A DNA stretch of 64,000 bases from Ruegeria lacuscaerulensis (GTDB taxonomy: Bacteria > Pseudomonadota > Alphaproteobacteria > Rhodobacterales > Rhodobacteraceae), in NCBI RefSeq assembly GCF_013034685.1, contig NZ_WQGO01000007.1:62001-126000 (forward strand). The letters run 5' to 3'. Made by a program: the position numbers and the translations under genes. This document shows, piece by piece, positions 1 through 9,939 of this stretch (position 1 is its first letter; the number at the start of each line of letters is the position of its first letter). The notes beneath the pieces are model-generated. The model ran no database searches. It was given only the letters and a program-made list of their open reading frames with translations, and was not told the origin of the DNA.

Positions 1-3000
1 CGGTCGATCAGCAGATGATGCGGGCGCAAAAGCATCTTGCTGAAAGCGATGTCACCTTCCAATTCGGCCTGAATGAAGATCTTGCTGCCACCGCGCTCTG
101 GGGCAGTCAGCAGGCGGGTCTGCGGGGCGACGGCAAGTTCGATGGCGTGTTCGGCTTGTGGTACGGCAAAGGCCCCGGCGTTGACCGTTCGGGCGACGTG
201 ATGCGCCACGCCAACATGGCGGGAACGGCGGAACATGGCGGTGTCCTTGTTGCGATGGGCGACGATCACACCGGCGAAAGCTCCACCGTTTTGCACCAGT
301 CTGAGTGGGCGTTGGTGGACATGTATATGCCTATTGTCAGCCCGGCGGGTGTTCAGGAAATCCTCGATTACGGCATCTACGGATATGCGCTCAGCCGGTT
401 TGCGGGCGTGTGGGTCGGGTTGAAGACGATGAAGGACACGATCGAAGTGACCTCGGTCGTCGATGGCAGCCCGGATCGGATCAAAGTCGTCACGCCGCAA
501 TTTAACATGCCTGATGGCGGGTTGAACATCCGTCTTGGCGACACACCGCACCTGCAAGAGGCCCGGATCATCGATGTCAAACGTTTCGCGGCCGAGACGT
601 TCTCGCACGCCAACAAGATGGACAAGCGCGTCTGGGGCAAACCCGGTGCCAAGATCGGTTTCGTCGCGGCGGGCAAGAACTGGCTGGATCTGGTCCATGC
701 TCTGTCGCTGCTCAATATCGACGAGGCTGAGGCCGAACGGCTGGGGATCACAACCTACAAAGTGGGCCAGACCTTCCCGCTGGATATGGCGGGTTTTCAT
801 GATTGGGCCGAAGGGCTGGACCTGATCGTCATCGTCGAAGAAAAGCGCAAACTGATCGAGGTTCAGGTCAAGGAAGCCATCTTCGACGACCGGCGCGGGC
901 GGCGCGTGTATGGCTGGTACAAAGGCGGTGCAGGGACCCTACATCGGGAAGAGCTGTTCCCGACCCGCGGTGCCCTTGATCCGATTATGATCGCGGAAAA
1001 GCTAGGCGATATCCTGATCGAAGAGGGACGTGAAACCGACGGTGTGCGTGCGGGGCTTACCAAACTGGCCGAGTCGCGCCGTGCCGACAACGCCGAAGAG
1101 ATCGCGACGCGTTTGCCCTATTTCTGCTCGGGATGTCCGCATAACAGCTCGACCAAGGTGCCCGACGGCAGCCGTGCTTATGCAGGCATAGGGTGTCACT
1201 ACATGGTTCAATGGATGGACCGAAATACCTCGGGCTTTACCCAGATGGGGGGTGAAGGCGCGAACTGGATTGGCGAGGCTCCATTCTCGACCACACCGCA
1301 CGTCTTTCAGAACCTCGGCGACGGGACCTATAACCACTCGGGCGTGCAGGCCATCCGGGCGGCGCTTTCGGCGGGGACGAACATTACCTTCAAGATCCTG
1401 TTCAATGATGCCGTTGCCATGACAGGTGGACAGGGCAATGAGGGCGATTTGACCGCCGAACGCATCGTGGCCGAGGTCAAGGCGATGGGCGTACAGCACG
1501 TGGCTTTGGTCTATGACGAAAAGGAAGATGTGAATTTCAAGGCGCTGCCATCGGGGGTAGATACGTTCGAACGCGCCGAACTGATGCAGGTTCAGGAAAA
1601 ATTCCGCGAGATCGAGGGCGTCTCGGTCATTGTTTACGTGCAGACCTGCGCTGCGGAAAAACGCCGCCGTCGCAAGCGCGGCACGTTCCCGGACCCGGAT
1701 AAACGTGTCTTCATCAACACTGACATCTGTGAAGGCTGCGGCGATTGTGGGGTTCAATCCAACTGCGTCTCGATCGTTCCGAAAGAGACCGAGCTGGGTC
1801 GGAAGCGCGCGATTGATCAGTCCAGTTGCAACAAGGATTTTTCCTGTGTGAACGGGTTCTGCCCGTCTTTCATCACGTTGGAAGGTGCGAAGATCCGTAA
1901 GGAGGCCACCACCGAAATCGACTTGCCGGATTTGCCAATGCCCGATCTGCCAGAGATCAATGGCACGCACAACGTGGTGATTACCGGAATTGGCGGGACC
2001 GGCGTGGTGACGCTGGGCGCGGTATTGGCGCAGGCGGCGCAGATCGACGGCAAAGGTGCGGGCGTGATGGAAATGGCTGGCCTGGCGCAAAAAGGCGGTG
2101 CGGTGCATATCCACTGTCGTCTGGCCAATCGCCCCGAAGATATCAGCGCCATCCGCGTGGCCACCGGCGAGGCACATGCGCTGATTGGTGGCGATCTTGT
2201 CGTGTCCGCAGGGGCAAAGACCCTGGGCCTGACCCGTGCAGGCCAGACCGGTGCCGTGGTCAACAACCATGAAACGGTGACAGGTGATTTTACGCGTGAC
2301 ACCGCCTTCCGTATCCCTGGCGAACGTTTGGAACTGGCACTGGAAGCGCGGCTGAAAGAGGATGTCTCCCTGTTCGACGCGACCGCATTGGCGCGCGCCG
2401 TGATGGGGGATTCGATCTATTCCAACATGATGATCTTTGGGGCCGCGTGGCAGCGTGGATTACTCCCGGTCAGCCATTCGGCCATAGAACAGGCTATCGA
2501 ATTGAATGGCACTGCAGTGGAACGCAATAAGCGCGCCTTTGATATCGGCCGCTGGGCGGTTCTGCACCCGCAGCAGGTCGCCGATATCCTGAAACCGAAC
2601 GTCGCTGAACTGCCCAAAACGCTGGATCAGATCATTGATTTCCGTGCTAACCACCTGACCGATTACCAAAGCGCGCGTCTGGCCAAAAAGTATCGCAAAA
2701 TGGTCGATGCCTTCGAGGATACCGATATCCGCGAGGCCGTGGCGCGGGGCTATCACAAACTTCTGTCCTACAAGGATGAATACGAGGTCGCGCGTCTGCT
2801 GCTGACCAGTCGCGAAAAAGCCACAGCCGAGTTTGATGGCGATTTTCAAATGACCCTGCATCTGGCCCCGCCCATTCTTGGCAGCAAGGGGCCGAATGGT
2901 CGCCCGAAAAAACGAACCTATGGCGAATGGATGCTGGGTCCGCTCAAGCTCTTGTCCAAGTTGAAAGTCTTGCGAGCGACGCCTCTGGACATTTTTAGCT

Positions 3001-3245
3001 ACAGCTCCGAACGTCGGATGGAGCGCGCCCTGATCAAACAATATGAGCGTGATCTCAAAGAGATCACTCCGCTGATCAACACTCAGACACGGGACGCGGT
3101 GATCGCACTGGCGCGTCTGCCGCTGGACATTCGTGGCTTTGGTCCGGTCTTGAAGGAAAGCGAAGCCAAGGCCGCCAAAAGGCGCGAGGAACTGTTGTCT
3201 GTCATTCGCAGCGGTGGGCCCGATTTGCGCGCAGCAGCGGAATAG
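1..3245 (+). CDS. Indolepyruvate ferredoxin oxidoreductase, fused alpha/beta subunits (5' partial)
   Basis: This large single-chain 2-oxoacid:ferredoxin oxidoreductase oxidatively decarboxylates arylpyruvates such as indolepyruvate to aryl-acetyl-CoA. The reading frame is open from base 3, so the N-terminus lies outside the window; about 1,080 residues are visible. The visible part begins within the pyrimidine/TPP-type region. Two cysteine-rich ferredoxin-like clusters follow (CEGCGDCGVQSNC and CNKDFSCVNGFC, nt 1720-1870), then a gamma-type domain starting at GIGGTGVVT (nt 1987). The layout fits the proteobacterial IorAB fusion of about 1,140 residues. A long antisense open frame over this gene looks like a codon-bias shadow. 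The family is clear; the exact substrate is inferred. Confidence 0.93.
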   Translation, partial: VDQQMMRAQKHLAESDVTFQFGLNEDLAATALWGSQQAGLRGDGKFDGVFGLWYGKGPGVDRSGDVMRHANMAGTAEHGGVLVAMGDDHTGESSTVLHQSEWALVDMYMPIVSPAGVQEILDYGIYGYALSRFAGVWVGLKTMKDTIEVTSVVDGSPDRIKVVTPQFNMPDGGLNIRLGDTPHLQEARIIDVKRFAAETFSHANKMDKRVWGKPGAKIGFVAAGKNWLDLVHALSLLNIDEAEAERLGITTYKVGQTFPLDMAGFHDWAEGLDLIVIVEEKRKLIEVQVKEAIFDDRRGRRVYGWYKGGAGTLHREELFPTRGALDPIMIAEKLGDILIEEGRETDGVRAGLTKLAESRRADNAEEIATRLPYFCSGCPHNSSTKVPDGSRAYAGIGCHYMVQWMDRNTSGFTQMGGEGANWIGEAPFSTTPHVFQNLGDGTYNHSGVQAIRAALSAGTNITFKILFNDAVAMTGGQGNEGDLTAERIVAEVKAMGVQHVALVYDEKEDVNFKALPSGVDTFERAELMQVQEKFREIEGVSVIVYVQTCAAEKRRRRKRGTFPDPDKRVFINTDICEGCGDCGVQSNCVSIVPKETELGRKRAIDQSSCNKDFSCVNGFCPSFITLEGAKIRKEATTEIDLPDLPMPDLPEINGTHNVVITGIGGTGVVTLGAVLAQAAQIDGKGAGVMEMAGLAQKGGAVHIHCRLANRPEDISAIRVATGEAHALIGGDLVVSAGAKTLGLTRAGQTGAVVNNHETVTGDFTRDTAFRIPGERLELALEARLKEDVSLFDATALARAVMGDSIYSNMMIFGAAWQRGLLPVSHSAIEQAIELNGTAVERNKRAFDIGRWAVLHPQQVADILKPNVAELPKTLDQIIDFRANHLTDYQSARLAKKYRKMVDAFEDTDIREAVARGYHKLLSYKDEYEVARLLLTSREKATAEFDGDFQMTLHLAPPILGSKGPNGRPKKRTYGEWMLGPLKLLSKLKVLRATPLDIFSYSSERRMERALIKQYERDLKEITPLINTQTRDAVIALARLPLDIRGFGPVLKESEAKAAKRREELLSVIRSGGPDLRAAAE

Positions 3246-3326
3246 ATCGTCACATCCCTGTCACGATCTCTAGGCAAACCTGTGGGCTGCACCTAAGTTG
3301 CAGGCCACAGAACCTCGGAGACCGCA

Positions 3327-4205
3327 ATGCCTTCGCCCCGCCATGTCGCTCGTGACATTTCTTATGCTTATTCCGCCGAAACCAAAGGCGGTCGCATGGT
3401 CATCAAGTTGATGGAAAACACGACGGGTCGGATGCGCCTGATCAAACGCGCGGACGGCTATGAGCAAGAGGTCGCGCAGGGCCGCGATTTTTGGACGGTC
3501 ATGGTGGACCGTTATGGCCTTTCTCTGGATGTGGTGGGCGGATCGCTCGCGAATATCCCCAATACCGGCCCACTGATCCTGATTGCCAACCACCCCTATG
3601 GCATTCTTGATGGGATGATGATGGGACATATTCTGTCGCAAACGCGCGGCGATTTCCGCATTCTGGCCAACAGCGTGTTCCGCAAGGCCGAGGACTTGAA
3701 CCGGGTCGTTTTGCCTGTGTCGTTTGACGATACCAAAGAAGCGATGAAGCTGAACTTGCAAACTCGCAAAACGGCCCTGAACTATCTGGGTGACGGTGGC
3801 GCGATTGGGATTTTCCCCGGCGGTACGGTCAGCACCGGGGTTAAGCCGTTCTCATACCCGATGGATCCGGGCTGGCGCGGCTTTACCGCACGTATGGTCG
3901 CTAAATCGAACGCAACAGTGGTGCCGGTCTTCTTTGACGGCCACACCTCGCGTCTGTTTCAGATCGCCAGCCATCTGCACAGCACTTTGCGCATGGGTTT
4001 GCTGATCAAAGAGTTCAAAAAACGCGTCGACACTCCGGTCAAAGTGGCGATCGGGGAGCCGATCAGCCGCGACGTTCTGGACCCTCTGGCCAGTGACACA
4101 CGCAAGATGATGGATTTCCTGCGCAAAGCCACGTATGAGCTGTCCCCGAAGCCGTTGAAGTCTTATGACTACGGCTATGAGTTTGAGGAACGGCATCGCG
4201 CCTGA
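3327..4205 (+). CDS. Lysophospholipid acyltransferase family protein
   Basis: This 292-residue protein has the PlsC-type signature NHPYGILDG (HX4D catalytic motif, around residue 89) and a downstream FPGGTVS block (around residue 160), which matches the glycerophosphate-binding motif of the family. It should transfer an acyl chain to a lysophospholipid or lysophosphatidate at the inner membrane. The start is preceded by a CGGAG Shine-Dalgarno. murI follows after 8 nt, so the two are probably co-transcribed. The substrate cannot be set from sequence; ornithine-lipid or phosphatidic acid synthesis are both possible. Confidence 0.85.
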   Translation: MPSPRHVARDISYAYSAETKGGRMVIKLMENTTGRMRLIKRADGYEQEVAQGRDFWTVMVDRYGLSLDVVGGSLANIPNTGPLILIANHPYGILDGMMMGHILSQTRGDFRILANSVFRKAEDLNRVVLPVSFDDTKEAMKLNLQTRKTALNYLGDGGAIGIFPGGTVSTGVKPFSYPMDPGWRGFTARMVAKSNATVVPVFFDGHTSRLFQIASHLHSTLRMGLLIKEFKKRVDTPVKVAIGEPISRDVLDPLASDTRKMMDFLRKATYELSPKPLKSYDYGYEFEERHRA

Positions 4206-4213
4206 AGGGGCAA

Positions 4214-5023
4214 ATGGCAGTAGGTATTTTTGATTCTGGTTTGGGCGGGCTGACCGTTCTGGACGCCGCGCAGAAACGTCTGCCGGAGGTGGATTTCCTA
4301 TACTACGCAGATAGTGCGCACGCGCCTTATGGCGTGCGGGATGCGGAAAACATCTATGACCTGACCCGCGGGGCGGTGAACGCGTTGTGGAACCGCGGCT
4401 GTGATCTGGTGATTCTGGCCTGCAACACCGCCAGCGCCGCTGCGCTGCGCCGGATGCAGGAAGAAGGCGTGCCCGAGGGCAAGCGCGTGCTGGGTGTCTT
4501 TGTACCGCTGATCGAGGCATTGACCGAACGGCAATGGGGCGACAACAGCCCTCCGCGTGAGGTTGCCGTAAAACATGTGGCGCTGTTTGCGACGCCCGCG
4601 ACTGTCTCTAGCCGTGCATTTCAGCGCGAACTGGCCTTTCGCGCCATTGGCGTGGATGTCGAGGCGCAGGCCTGTGGCGGCGTGGTCGACGCCATCGAGG
4701 ACGGCGACATGATCCTGGCCGAAGCCCTGGTACGCAGCCATGTCGATGCGCTCAAACGCAAGATGCCTGATCCGCAGGCCGCGATTTTGGGCTGCACCCA
4801 CTACCCGCTTATGGCCGAGACCTTTCAGGCGGCTCTTGGTCCGGATGTGCAGGTGTTTAGCCAAGGTGATCTGGTGGCCGAAAGCCTTGCAGATTATCTG
4901 GAACGACATCCAAATATGCTGGGCAAGGGCGAGGCTGGGTTTCTGACCACCGGTAAACCCGCATTCGTCAGTGACCGGGCAACGCAGTTCCTGCGACGAC
5001 AAATCTCATTCGAGGCTGTCTGA
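4214..5023 (+). CDS. murI: Glutamate racemase
   Basis: MurI interconverts L- and D-glutamate in the cytoplasm to supply D-Glu for peptidoglycan. The protein is 269 residues, normal for the family. It opens with the typical [13 protein letters not shown] block, and carries both catalytic cysteine motifs, ACNTAS (around residue 70) and GCTHYP (around residue 195). The ATG has an AAGGGG Shine-Dalgarno and lies 8 nt after the acyltransferase stop. A 93-nt gap separates it from argC. Confidence 0.95.
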   Translation: MAVGIFDSGLGGLTVLDAAQKRLPEVDFLYYADSAHAPYGVRDAENIYDLTRGAVNALWNRGCDLVILACNTASAAALRRMQEEGVPEGKRVLGVFVPLIEALTERQWGDNSPPREVAVKHVALFATPATVSSRAFQRELAFRAIGVDVEAQACGGVVDAIEDGDMILAEALVRSHVDALKRKMPDPQAAILGCTHYPLMAETFQAALGPDVQVFSQGDLVAESLADYLERHPNMLGKGEAGFLTTGKPAFVSDRATQFLRRQISFEAV

Positions 5024-5116
5024 CTTAGGTCAAGGACGCCAAGCGGACGAATCCGTAAACCAAGGCCGTCGCATCGGCGGTCGTGATATGTGACATATGA
5101 ATAGAAGAGGTCTGAC

Positions 5117-6145
5117 ATGACCCATAAAATCGCAATTCTGGGCGCTTCCGGTTACACCGGTGCCGAACTCGTGCGCCTGATCGCCGAGCATCCGAATATG
5201 GAGATCACCGCGCTGGCCGCCGAGCGTAAGGCGGGCCAGTCCATGGCGCAGGTCTTTCCGCATCTGCGCCATATGGATCTGCCGGACTTGTGTAAGATAG
5301 CTGAAATCGACTTTTCGCAGATCGACCTGTGTTTCTGCGCCTTGCCGCACAAAACCAGCCAAGAGGTCATCCGCGATCTGCCCAAAGATCTGAAAATTAT
5401 TGACCTGTCCGCCGATTTCCGTCTGCGCGACCCAGGAGAATATGAGAAATGGTACGGCAACCCGCATGCCGCTTTGGCGCAGCAGGACGAAGCCGTCTAT
5501 GGCCTGACCGAGTTTTATCGCGATGATATCCGCGATGCGCGTCTGGTGGCGGGTACCGGCTGCAACGCGGCTACAGGGCAATATGTGCTGCGCCCGCTGA
5601 TCTCGGCCGGGGTGATTGATCTGGATGACATCATTCTGGACCTCAAATGCGCGGTGTCCGGCGCGGGGCGGTCGCTCAAGGAAAATCTGCTGCATGCCGA
5701 ACTCAGCGAAGGGTACAACGCCTATGCCGTGGGTGGCACGCACCGGCATCTGGGTGAGTTCGATCAGGAGTTCTCGGCCCTGGCAGGACGTCCGGTCCAT
5801 GTGCAGTTCACGCCGCATCTGGTTCCGGCTAACCGGGGCATCCTGGCGACCACTTACGTGAAAGGCGATCCAGAAAGCGTGTATGAAACGCTGGCCAAAA
5901 CCTACGAACACGAACCTTTCATTCAGATGCTGCCCTTCGGTGAGACCCCGTCGACCCATCATGTGCGGGGCTCGAACTTTTGCCATATCGGCGTGGTGGG
6001 CGACCGGATCGAACGTCGCGCCATTGTGATCGGCGCGTTGGATAACCTGACAAAAGGTAGCAGTGGCCAAGCCTTGCAGAATGCGAACCTGATGTTAGGT
6101 GAAACTGAAACCTCTGGCCTGATGATGGCCCCTCTGTTCCCGTGA
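5117..6145 (+). CDS. argC: N-acetyl-gamma-glutamyl-phosphate reductase
   Basis: ArgC reduces N-acetyl-glutamyl-phosphate to the semialdehyde with NADPH in arginine synthesis. The 342-residue protein has the N-terminal nucleotide-binding sequence [15 protein letters not shown] and the catalytic cysteine motif GTGCNAATG (around residue 150). Later blocks such as VGGTHRH and FTPHLVP are typical of the long ArgC type. The start has an AGAGG Shine-Dalgarno 6 nt upstream. ccmE follows after 7 nt, so argC may drive the cytochrome maturation gene. Confidence 0.96.
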   Translation: MTHKIAILGASGYTGAELVRLIAEHPNMEITALAAERKAGQSMAQVFPHLRHMDLPDLCKIAEIDFSQIDLCFCALPHKTSQEVIRDLPKDLKIIDLSADFRLRDPGEYEKWYGNPHAALAQQDEAVYGLTEFYRDDIRDARLVAGTGCNAATGQYVLRPLISAGVIDLDDIILDLKCAVSGAGRSLKENLLHAELSEGYNAYAVGGTHRHLGEFDQEFSALAGRPVHVQFTPHLVPANRGILATTYVKGDPESVYETLAKTYEHEPFIQMLPFGETPSTHHVRGSNFCHIGVVGDRIERRAIVIGALDNLTKGSSGQALQNANLMLGETETSGLMMAPLFP

Positions 6146-6152
6146 GGATATC

Positions 6153-6599
6153 ATGAAGTCACTCAAGAAACGTCGTCGCGTACAAATCATTCTGCTGGCT
6201 GTGGTGGCCCTGGTGTCATCGACGGCGTTGATTGGGTGGGCTTTGCAGGATGGAATCAACTTTTTCCGGTCCCCCAGCGAAGTAATCGCCGAGCCACCCA
6301 AACCGACGGAGGTTTTTCGCATCGGCGGGTTGGTCGAAGAAGGCTCAATCGTGCGGGGGCAGGGTGAGACTGTGACCTTTGTCGTCACAGATGGCGGTGA
6401 AAGTGTACCGGTGGCCTTTACCGGTGTCCTGCCTGATTTGTTTACCGAAAATCAGGGTATGGTTGGCACAGGCAGCTACGTGAATGGCGTGTTTGAAGCC
6501 ACTGAAATCCTTGCGAAGCACGATGAGACATACATGCCAAAAGAGGTGGTGGATGCGCTCAAGGAACAAGGAGTCTACAAAGAAGGCAGCGATAGCTGA
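6153..6599 (+). CDS. ccmE: Cytochrome c maturation heme chaperone CcmE
   Basis: CcmE is the periplasmic heme chaperone that binds heme covalently through a histidine and hands it to the CcmF/CcmH ligation complex. The 148-residue protein has a basic N-terminus (KSLKKRRR), one membrane anchor (residues about 9-29) and a beta-barrel-type domain. The heme-binding histidine is in LAKHDETYMP (around residue 124). It lies 7 nt after argC. A likely terminator follows, and a two-gene lysis cassette separates it from ccmF and ccmH. Confidence 0.95.
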   Translation: MKSLKKRRRVQIILLAVVALVSSTALIGWALQDGINFFRSPSEVIAEPPKPTEVFRIGGLVEEGSIVRGQGETVTFVVTDGGESVPVAFTGVLPDLFTENQGMVGTGSYVNGVFEATEILAKHDETYMPKEVVDALKEQGVYKEGSDS

Positions 6600-6622
6600 A
6601 CTCCGCTCAGATTTGAGTAAAC

Positions 6623-6660
6623 GGGCGTTGCGAGGATGAACCTTGCAGCGCCCTTTGTCA
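6623..6660 (+). terminator. Probable intrinsic terminator after ccmE
   Basis: GGGCG (6623-6627) pairs with CGCCC (6649-6653), with further inner pairing TGC/GCA and AGG/CCT. A short T-rich run (TTTGT) follows. This would separate argC-ccmE from the lysis genes. Confidence 0.55.
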
Positions 6661-6670
6661 TTGTTCTGAA

Positions 6671-6679
6671 TTAACCGTT
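6671..6679 (+). promoter_or_regulatory. Candidate CtrA half-site upstream of the lysis cassette
   Basis: The sequence TTAACCGTT lies 48 nt before the endolysin start. TTAACC is the strong half of the CtrA recognition sequence (TTAA-N7-TTAA, often TTAACCAT). The second half is not conserved here, so this is only a half-site. The idea gains weight because GTA lysis genes are CtrA-dependent in Rhodobacter and ctrA itself is in this window. Confidence 0.4.
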
Positions 6680-6718
6680 CTCTGCCAGCGTTCTCGGCAA
6701 TCAGATGCGGAGGATGCC

Positions 6719-7330
6719 ATGCAAACGGTTCGGGATATCGCAAAGCAGATCGTGGCGCGCGAAGGTGGGTTCGTGGACGACCCGGACGACCCCGGCGGCG
6801 CGACCAAATACGGCGTCACAATCCATACGATGCGGCGTCTGGGGCTGGATCTGAACGCGGACGGTCAGGTGACGTCAGAGGATGTCAGGCTGCTCAGCCT
6901 ATCGCGAGCCGTCGAGATTTTCGTCACGCATTATTTCGACCGCCCCCGTCTGGCCTTGCTGCCCGAGGGTCTTCAGGCCCCAGTTTTCGACATGTATGTG
7001 AATGCCGGCGCGCAGGCCGTGAAACTCCTGCAACACTTGCTGCGCGATATGGGGTTTGCGGTGGTGGTTGATGGGGCCATCGGGCCGCAAACCGCGCAGG
7101 CCAGCCACAAGGCGGCCGAAAGGAGCCCAACAGCCTTGGCTGATGCATACGGGATTGCGCGCCGGAACTATTACTTTCGACTGGCCGACCGCCGCCCTGC
7201 GTCCCGAAAATACGCGCGAACGCGGGCCGGAAGGAAGGGCGGGTGGATACGCCGGGCGGAAGAGTTCATTTCGGCCCGCTATCACCTGAACGAACGCGAA
7301 TTTCAGCAAAGGGTTGCGCAATGGGATTGA
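6719..7330 (+). CDS. GH108-type peptidoglycan hydrolase (GTA-type endolysin)
   Basis: This 203-residue protein matches the GH108 family. The N-terminal helix carries the catalytic glutamate (E15 in AREGGF) and the DPDDPGGATKYGVT block. The C-terminal half resembles the family's peptidoglycan-binding domain (GPQTAQA, around residue 120). It has no signal peptide, as expected for a holin-dependent enzyme. It overlaps the downstream holin-like gene by 10 nt, so translation is probably coupled. The pair resembles the endolysin/holin genes that release the gene transfer agent in Rhodobacter capsulatus (rcc00555/rcc00556). A small prophage remnant is the alternative, but no other phage genes are present. 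Confidence 0.82.
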   Translation: MQTVRDIAKQIVAREGGFVDDPDDPGGATKYGVTIHTMRRLGLDLNADGQVTSEDVRLLSLSRAVEIFVTHYFDRPRLALLPEGLQAPVFDMYVNAGAQAVKLLQHLLRDMGFAVVVDGAIGPQTAQASHKAAERSPTALADAYGIARRNYYFRLADRRPASRKYARTRAGRKGGWIRRAEEFISARYHLNEREFQQRVAQWD

Positions 7331-7899
7331 TCTCGGATGTCTTGACGTTTCTGTTCGGAGGAGGGCGCAACGTGGTGCGTGAAACCGCTGAGGTATTCCG
7401 CGAGAATGCCGAAAACCGCGCTGTCCGGGATGCGACGGTTCAAAGCCAAACGCTTGCGCAGTTTGGGGCCGAGTTTCAGATGCCGCAGAAAGGCGCCTAT
7501 GACCGGTTCATCGACGGGTTAAACCGCCTGCCGCGCCCCGCGCTGGCGCTGGGAACGATGGGGTTGTTTGTGGCTGCCATGATCGACCCGCTGTGGTTTG
7601 CCGCCCGAATGCAGGGAATCGCCTTGGTGCCCGAGCCGCTTTGGTGGCTTTTGGGGGTCATCGTGTCGTTTTATTTCGGTGCGCGACATCAGGCCAAGGC
7701 ACAGGATTTGCAGCGGGAAATCTCAGCCACAGTCCTGCGCGCACCCCAGGTTGCCGAAAACATCGAGACCCTGAATGCGCTACGTCACACCAGCATGGGT
7801 CGGGCGGATCCTGGCCCTGACGCAGAACTGTCCGAGACGATCTTGACCCCGGACCAGAACCCGGCACTTGAAGAGTGGCGCCGCGCGAAAACAGCCTGA
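7321..7899 (+). CDS. Holin-like protein of the 3-TM GTA-release family
   Basis: I start this 192-residue protein at the ATG that overlaps the endolysin stop; an upstream in-frame ATG lies inside the endolysin. Residues 1-60 are polar. Hydrophobic segments follow at about 66-86 (LALGTMGLFVAAMI) and 100-121 (PLWWLLGVIVSFYFG). The C-terminal tail is charged. The domain order fits the holin family proposed for GTA release. It should permeabilise the inner membrane so the endolysin can reach peptidoglycan. Function is inferred from family and coupling to the GH108 gene. Confidence 0.78.
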   Translation: MGLISDVLTFLFGGGRNVVRETAEVFRENAENRAVRDATVQSQTLAQFGAEFQMPQKGAYDRFIDGLNRLPRPALALGTMGLFVAAMIDPLWFAARMQGIALVPEPLWWLLGVIVSFYFGARHQAKAQDLQREISATVLRAPQVAENIETLNALRHTSMGRADPGPDAELSETILTPDQNPALEEWRRAKTA

Positions 7900-7974
7900 C
7901 CCGCGACACTATGTGCGTGCTGTTTAAGCGAAAGTTATTGGTGCTTGCGGCGCAACAGGATTATATCCGGGGCC

Positions 7975-9939
7975 ATGATTACAGAACTCGGTCACTACGC
8001 GCTTATCCTCGCGTTCCTCGTTGCGATTGTGCAGACAATCGTTCCCTTGATCGGCGCGGCCAAAAGGTGGACCGGGTGGATGACATTCGGCGAGACGGCG
8101 GCCATCGCTCAGTTCATTTTGGTCGGGTTCTCTTTCTGTGCATTGGTCTGGGCCTTTACAACTTCGGACTTCTCGCTGCGTATCGTGGTAGAGAACAGCC
8201 ATTCCGCAAAGCCGATGCTTTATAAGATCAGCGGCACATGGGGAAATCACGAAGGGTCCATGTTGCTGTGGGTCTTTATCGTGGCGATATTCGGCGGTAT
8301 GGCAGCGATTTTCGGCGCGGGGCTGCCGCCAACGCTGAAAGCACGCGTCTTGGCAGTGCAGGCGGCGATTGGTGTCGCGTTCTATGCCTTTATCCTGTTC
8401 ACATCGAACCCGTTTGATCGCCTGATCGTCGCTCCGTTTGATGGGCGGGACTTGAATCCTCTGCTGCAAGACCCCGGTTTGGCCTTCCATCCGCCTTTCC
8501 TGTATCTGGGCTATGTGGGTCTGAGCATGGCCTTCAGCTTTGCCGTCGCCGCCCTGATCGAGGGCCGCGTGGACGCAGCCTGGGGTCGGTGGGTGCGGCC
8601 TTGGACACTGGCCGCCTGGGTATTTCTGACCATTGGCATCGCGCTGGGTTCGTGGTGGGCTTATTACGAGCTTGGCTGGGGCGGCTTCTGGTTCTGGGAC
8701 CCGGTTGAGAATGCCTCGTTCATGCCATGGCTTTTGGCGGCGGCGTTGCTGCACTCGGCCATTGTGGTCGAGAAACGCGAAGCGCTGAAAAGCTGGACCA
8801 TCCTGCTAGCGATCATCGCATTTGGGTTCTCGCTGATCGGCACGTTCATCGTGCGCTCGGGGTTGCTGACCTCGGTCCATGCCTTCGCAAACGACCCGGA
8901 ACGCGGCGTGTTCATCCTGTTCATTCTTGTGATCTTCATTGGCGGCGCGCTGACGTTGTTTGCCGCACGCGCGCAGGCGATGGAGGCCAAGGGTGTCTTT
9001 GGAATGGTCAGCCGAGAAAGCGCGCTGGTGCTGAACAATATCTTGCTGGCCGTTAGCTGTTTCGTGGTCTTTTTCGGAACCATGTGGCCCATGGTGGCCG
9101 AGATGGCGTTTGATCGGAAACTGTCCGTTGGGCCTCCGTTCTTCAATGCCGCCTTCACGCCCTTCATGATTGCTTTGGGCCTTGTGCTGCCCATTGGGGC
9201 GATCCTGCCGTGGAAGCGGGGTAAGATCGGCAAAGCGGCATATTCGCTACGCTATGCGTTTGTGCTGGCTGTTGCATTGGCCATTCTGGTTTGGGCGATG
9301 CAGACCGACCGCAGCGCCATGGGCCCGGTTGGGCTGTTTCTTGGCGCATGGATCACCTTCGGGGCCGCGGTGGACCTGTGGAGTCGCACGGGCCGTAAAG
9401 GCAGCATCCAACGTCTGTTCCGACTGCCTGGTGCGGATTGGGGCAAAGCAGTCGCTCATACTGGGCTTGGCGTCACTATCTTTGCCATTGCGGGTTTGAC
9501 CGCTTGGGAAGTCGAGGATATCCGCGTCGCACAACCTGGCCAACCTTTCGAGGTTGGGCAATTTACGCTGACACTGGAAGATGTCAGACGGGTTGAAGGT
9601 CCCAACTATTTCTCGACAACTGCTGATGTTCGGGTCGAAAAGAATGGTCGTCCGATGGGCAGCCTGCATCCCGAAAAGCGCGACTATCCAGTTGCGCGCA
9701 TGCCCACAACAGAGGCCGCGATCGACTATCGCTTTTTAGGCGATCTTTATGTTGTGATCGGCGATCAGCAGGCCGATGGCGGCTGGGTCATGCGGACCTA
9801 TATCAAACCGCTGGCCAACTGGATTTGGGGCGGGTGTATCCTGATGGCGCTGGGTGGTTTCCTCAGCCTGTCGGACCGGCGGTTCCGGGTCGCAGCGGGC
9901 GCGCGCAAGGCCCCAAGTGGCGGAGTACCTGCGGAATGA
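7975..9939 (+). CDS. ccmF: Heme lyase CcmF/NrfE family subunit
   Basis: CcmF is the integral membrane part of the heme-cytochrome c ligation complex. The 654-residue protein is almost entirely membrane-spanning and carries the tryptophan-rich WWD signature (WGGFWFWDPVENASF, around residue 235) that contacts heme. I place the start at MITELGHYALIL; an upstream ATG would add ten residues not expected for the family. Its stop overlaps the ccmH start in an ATGA, so the two are translationally coupled. In-frame length matches CcmF proteins of about 650 residues. Confidence 0.95.
   Translation: MITELGHYALILAFLVAIVQTIVPLIGAAKRWTGWMTFGETAAIAQFILVGFSFCALVWAFTTSDFSLRIVVENSHSAKPMLYKISGTWGNHEGSMLLWVFIVAIFGGMAAIFGAGLPPTLKARVLAVQAAIGVAFYAFILFTSNPFDRLIVAPFDGRDLNPLLQDPGLAFHPPFLYLGYVGLSMAFSFAVAALIEGRVDAAWGRWVRPWTLAAWVFLTIGIALGSWWAYYELGWGGFWFWDPVENASFMPWLLAAALLHSAIVVEKREALKSWTILLAIIAFGFSLIGTFIVRSGLLTSVHAFANDPERGVFILFILVIFIGGALTLFAARAQAMEAKGVFGMVSRESALVLNNILLAVSCFVVFFGTMWPMVAEMAFDRKLSVGPPFFNAAFTPFMIALGLVLPIGAILPWKRGKIGKAAYSLRYAFVLAVALAILVWAMQTDRSAMGPVGLFLGAWITFGAAVDLWSRTGRKGSIQRLFRLPGADWGKAVAHTGLGVTIFAIAGLTAWEVEDIRVAQPGQPFEVGQFTLTLEDVRRVEGPNYFSTTADVRVEKNGRPMGSLHPEKRDYPVARMPTTEAAIDYRFLGDLYVVIGDQQADGGWVMRTYIKPLANWIWGGCILMALGGFLSLSDRRFRVAAGARKAPSGGVPAE

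Noticed and set aside
1002-2270. A 422-codon open frame antisense to the indolepyruvate oxidoreductase gene
   Set aside because: It has no family resemblance and no ribosome site, and follows the GC-rich codon pattern of the opposite strand.
5030-6070. A 346-codon antisense frame over argC
   Set aside because: Fully inside a well-supported gene, with no recognisable protein features.
6719-7899. Prophage
   Set aside because: Only an endolysin and a holin-like gene are present, with no integrase, capsid, tail or attachment repeats.
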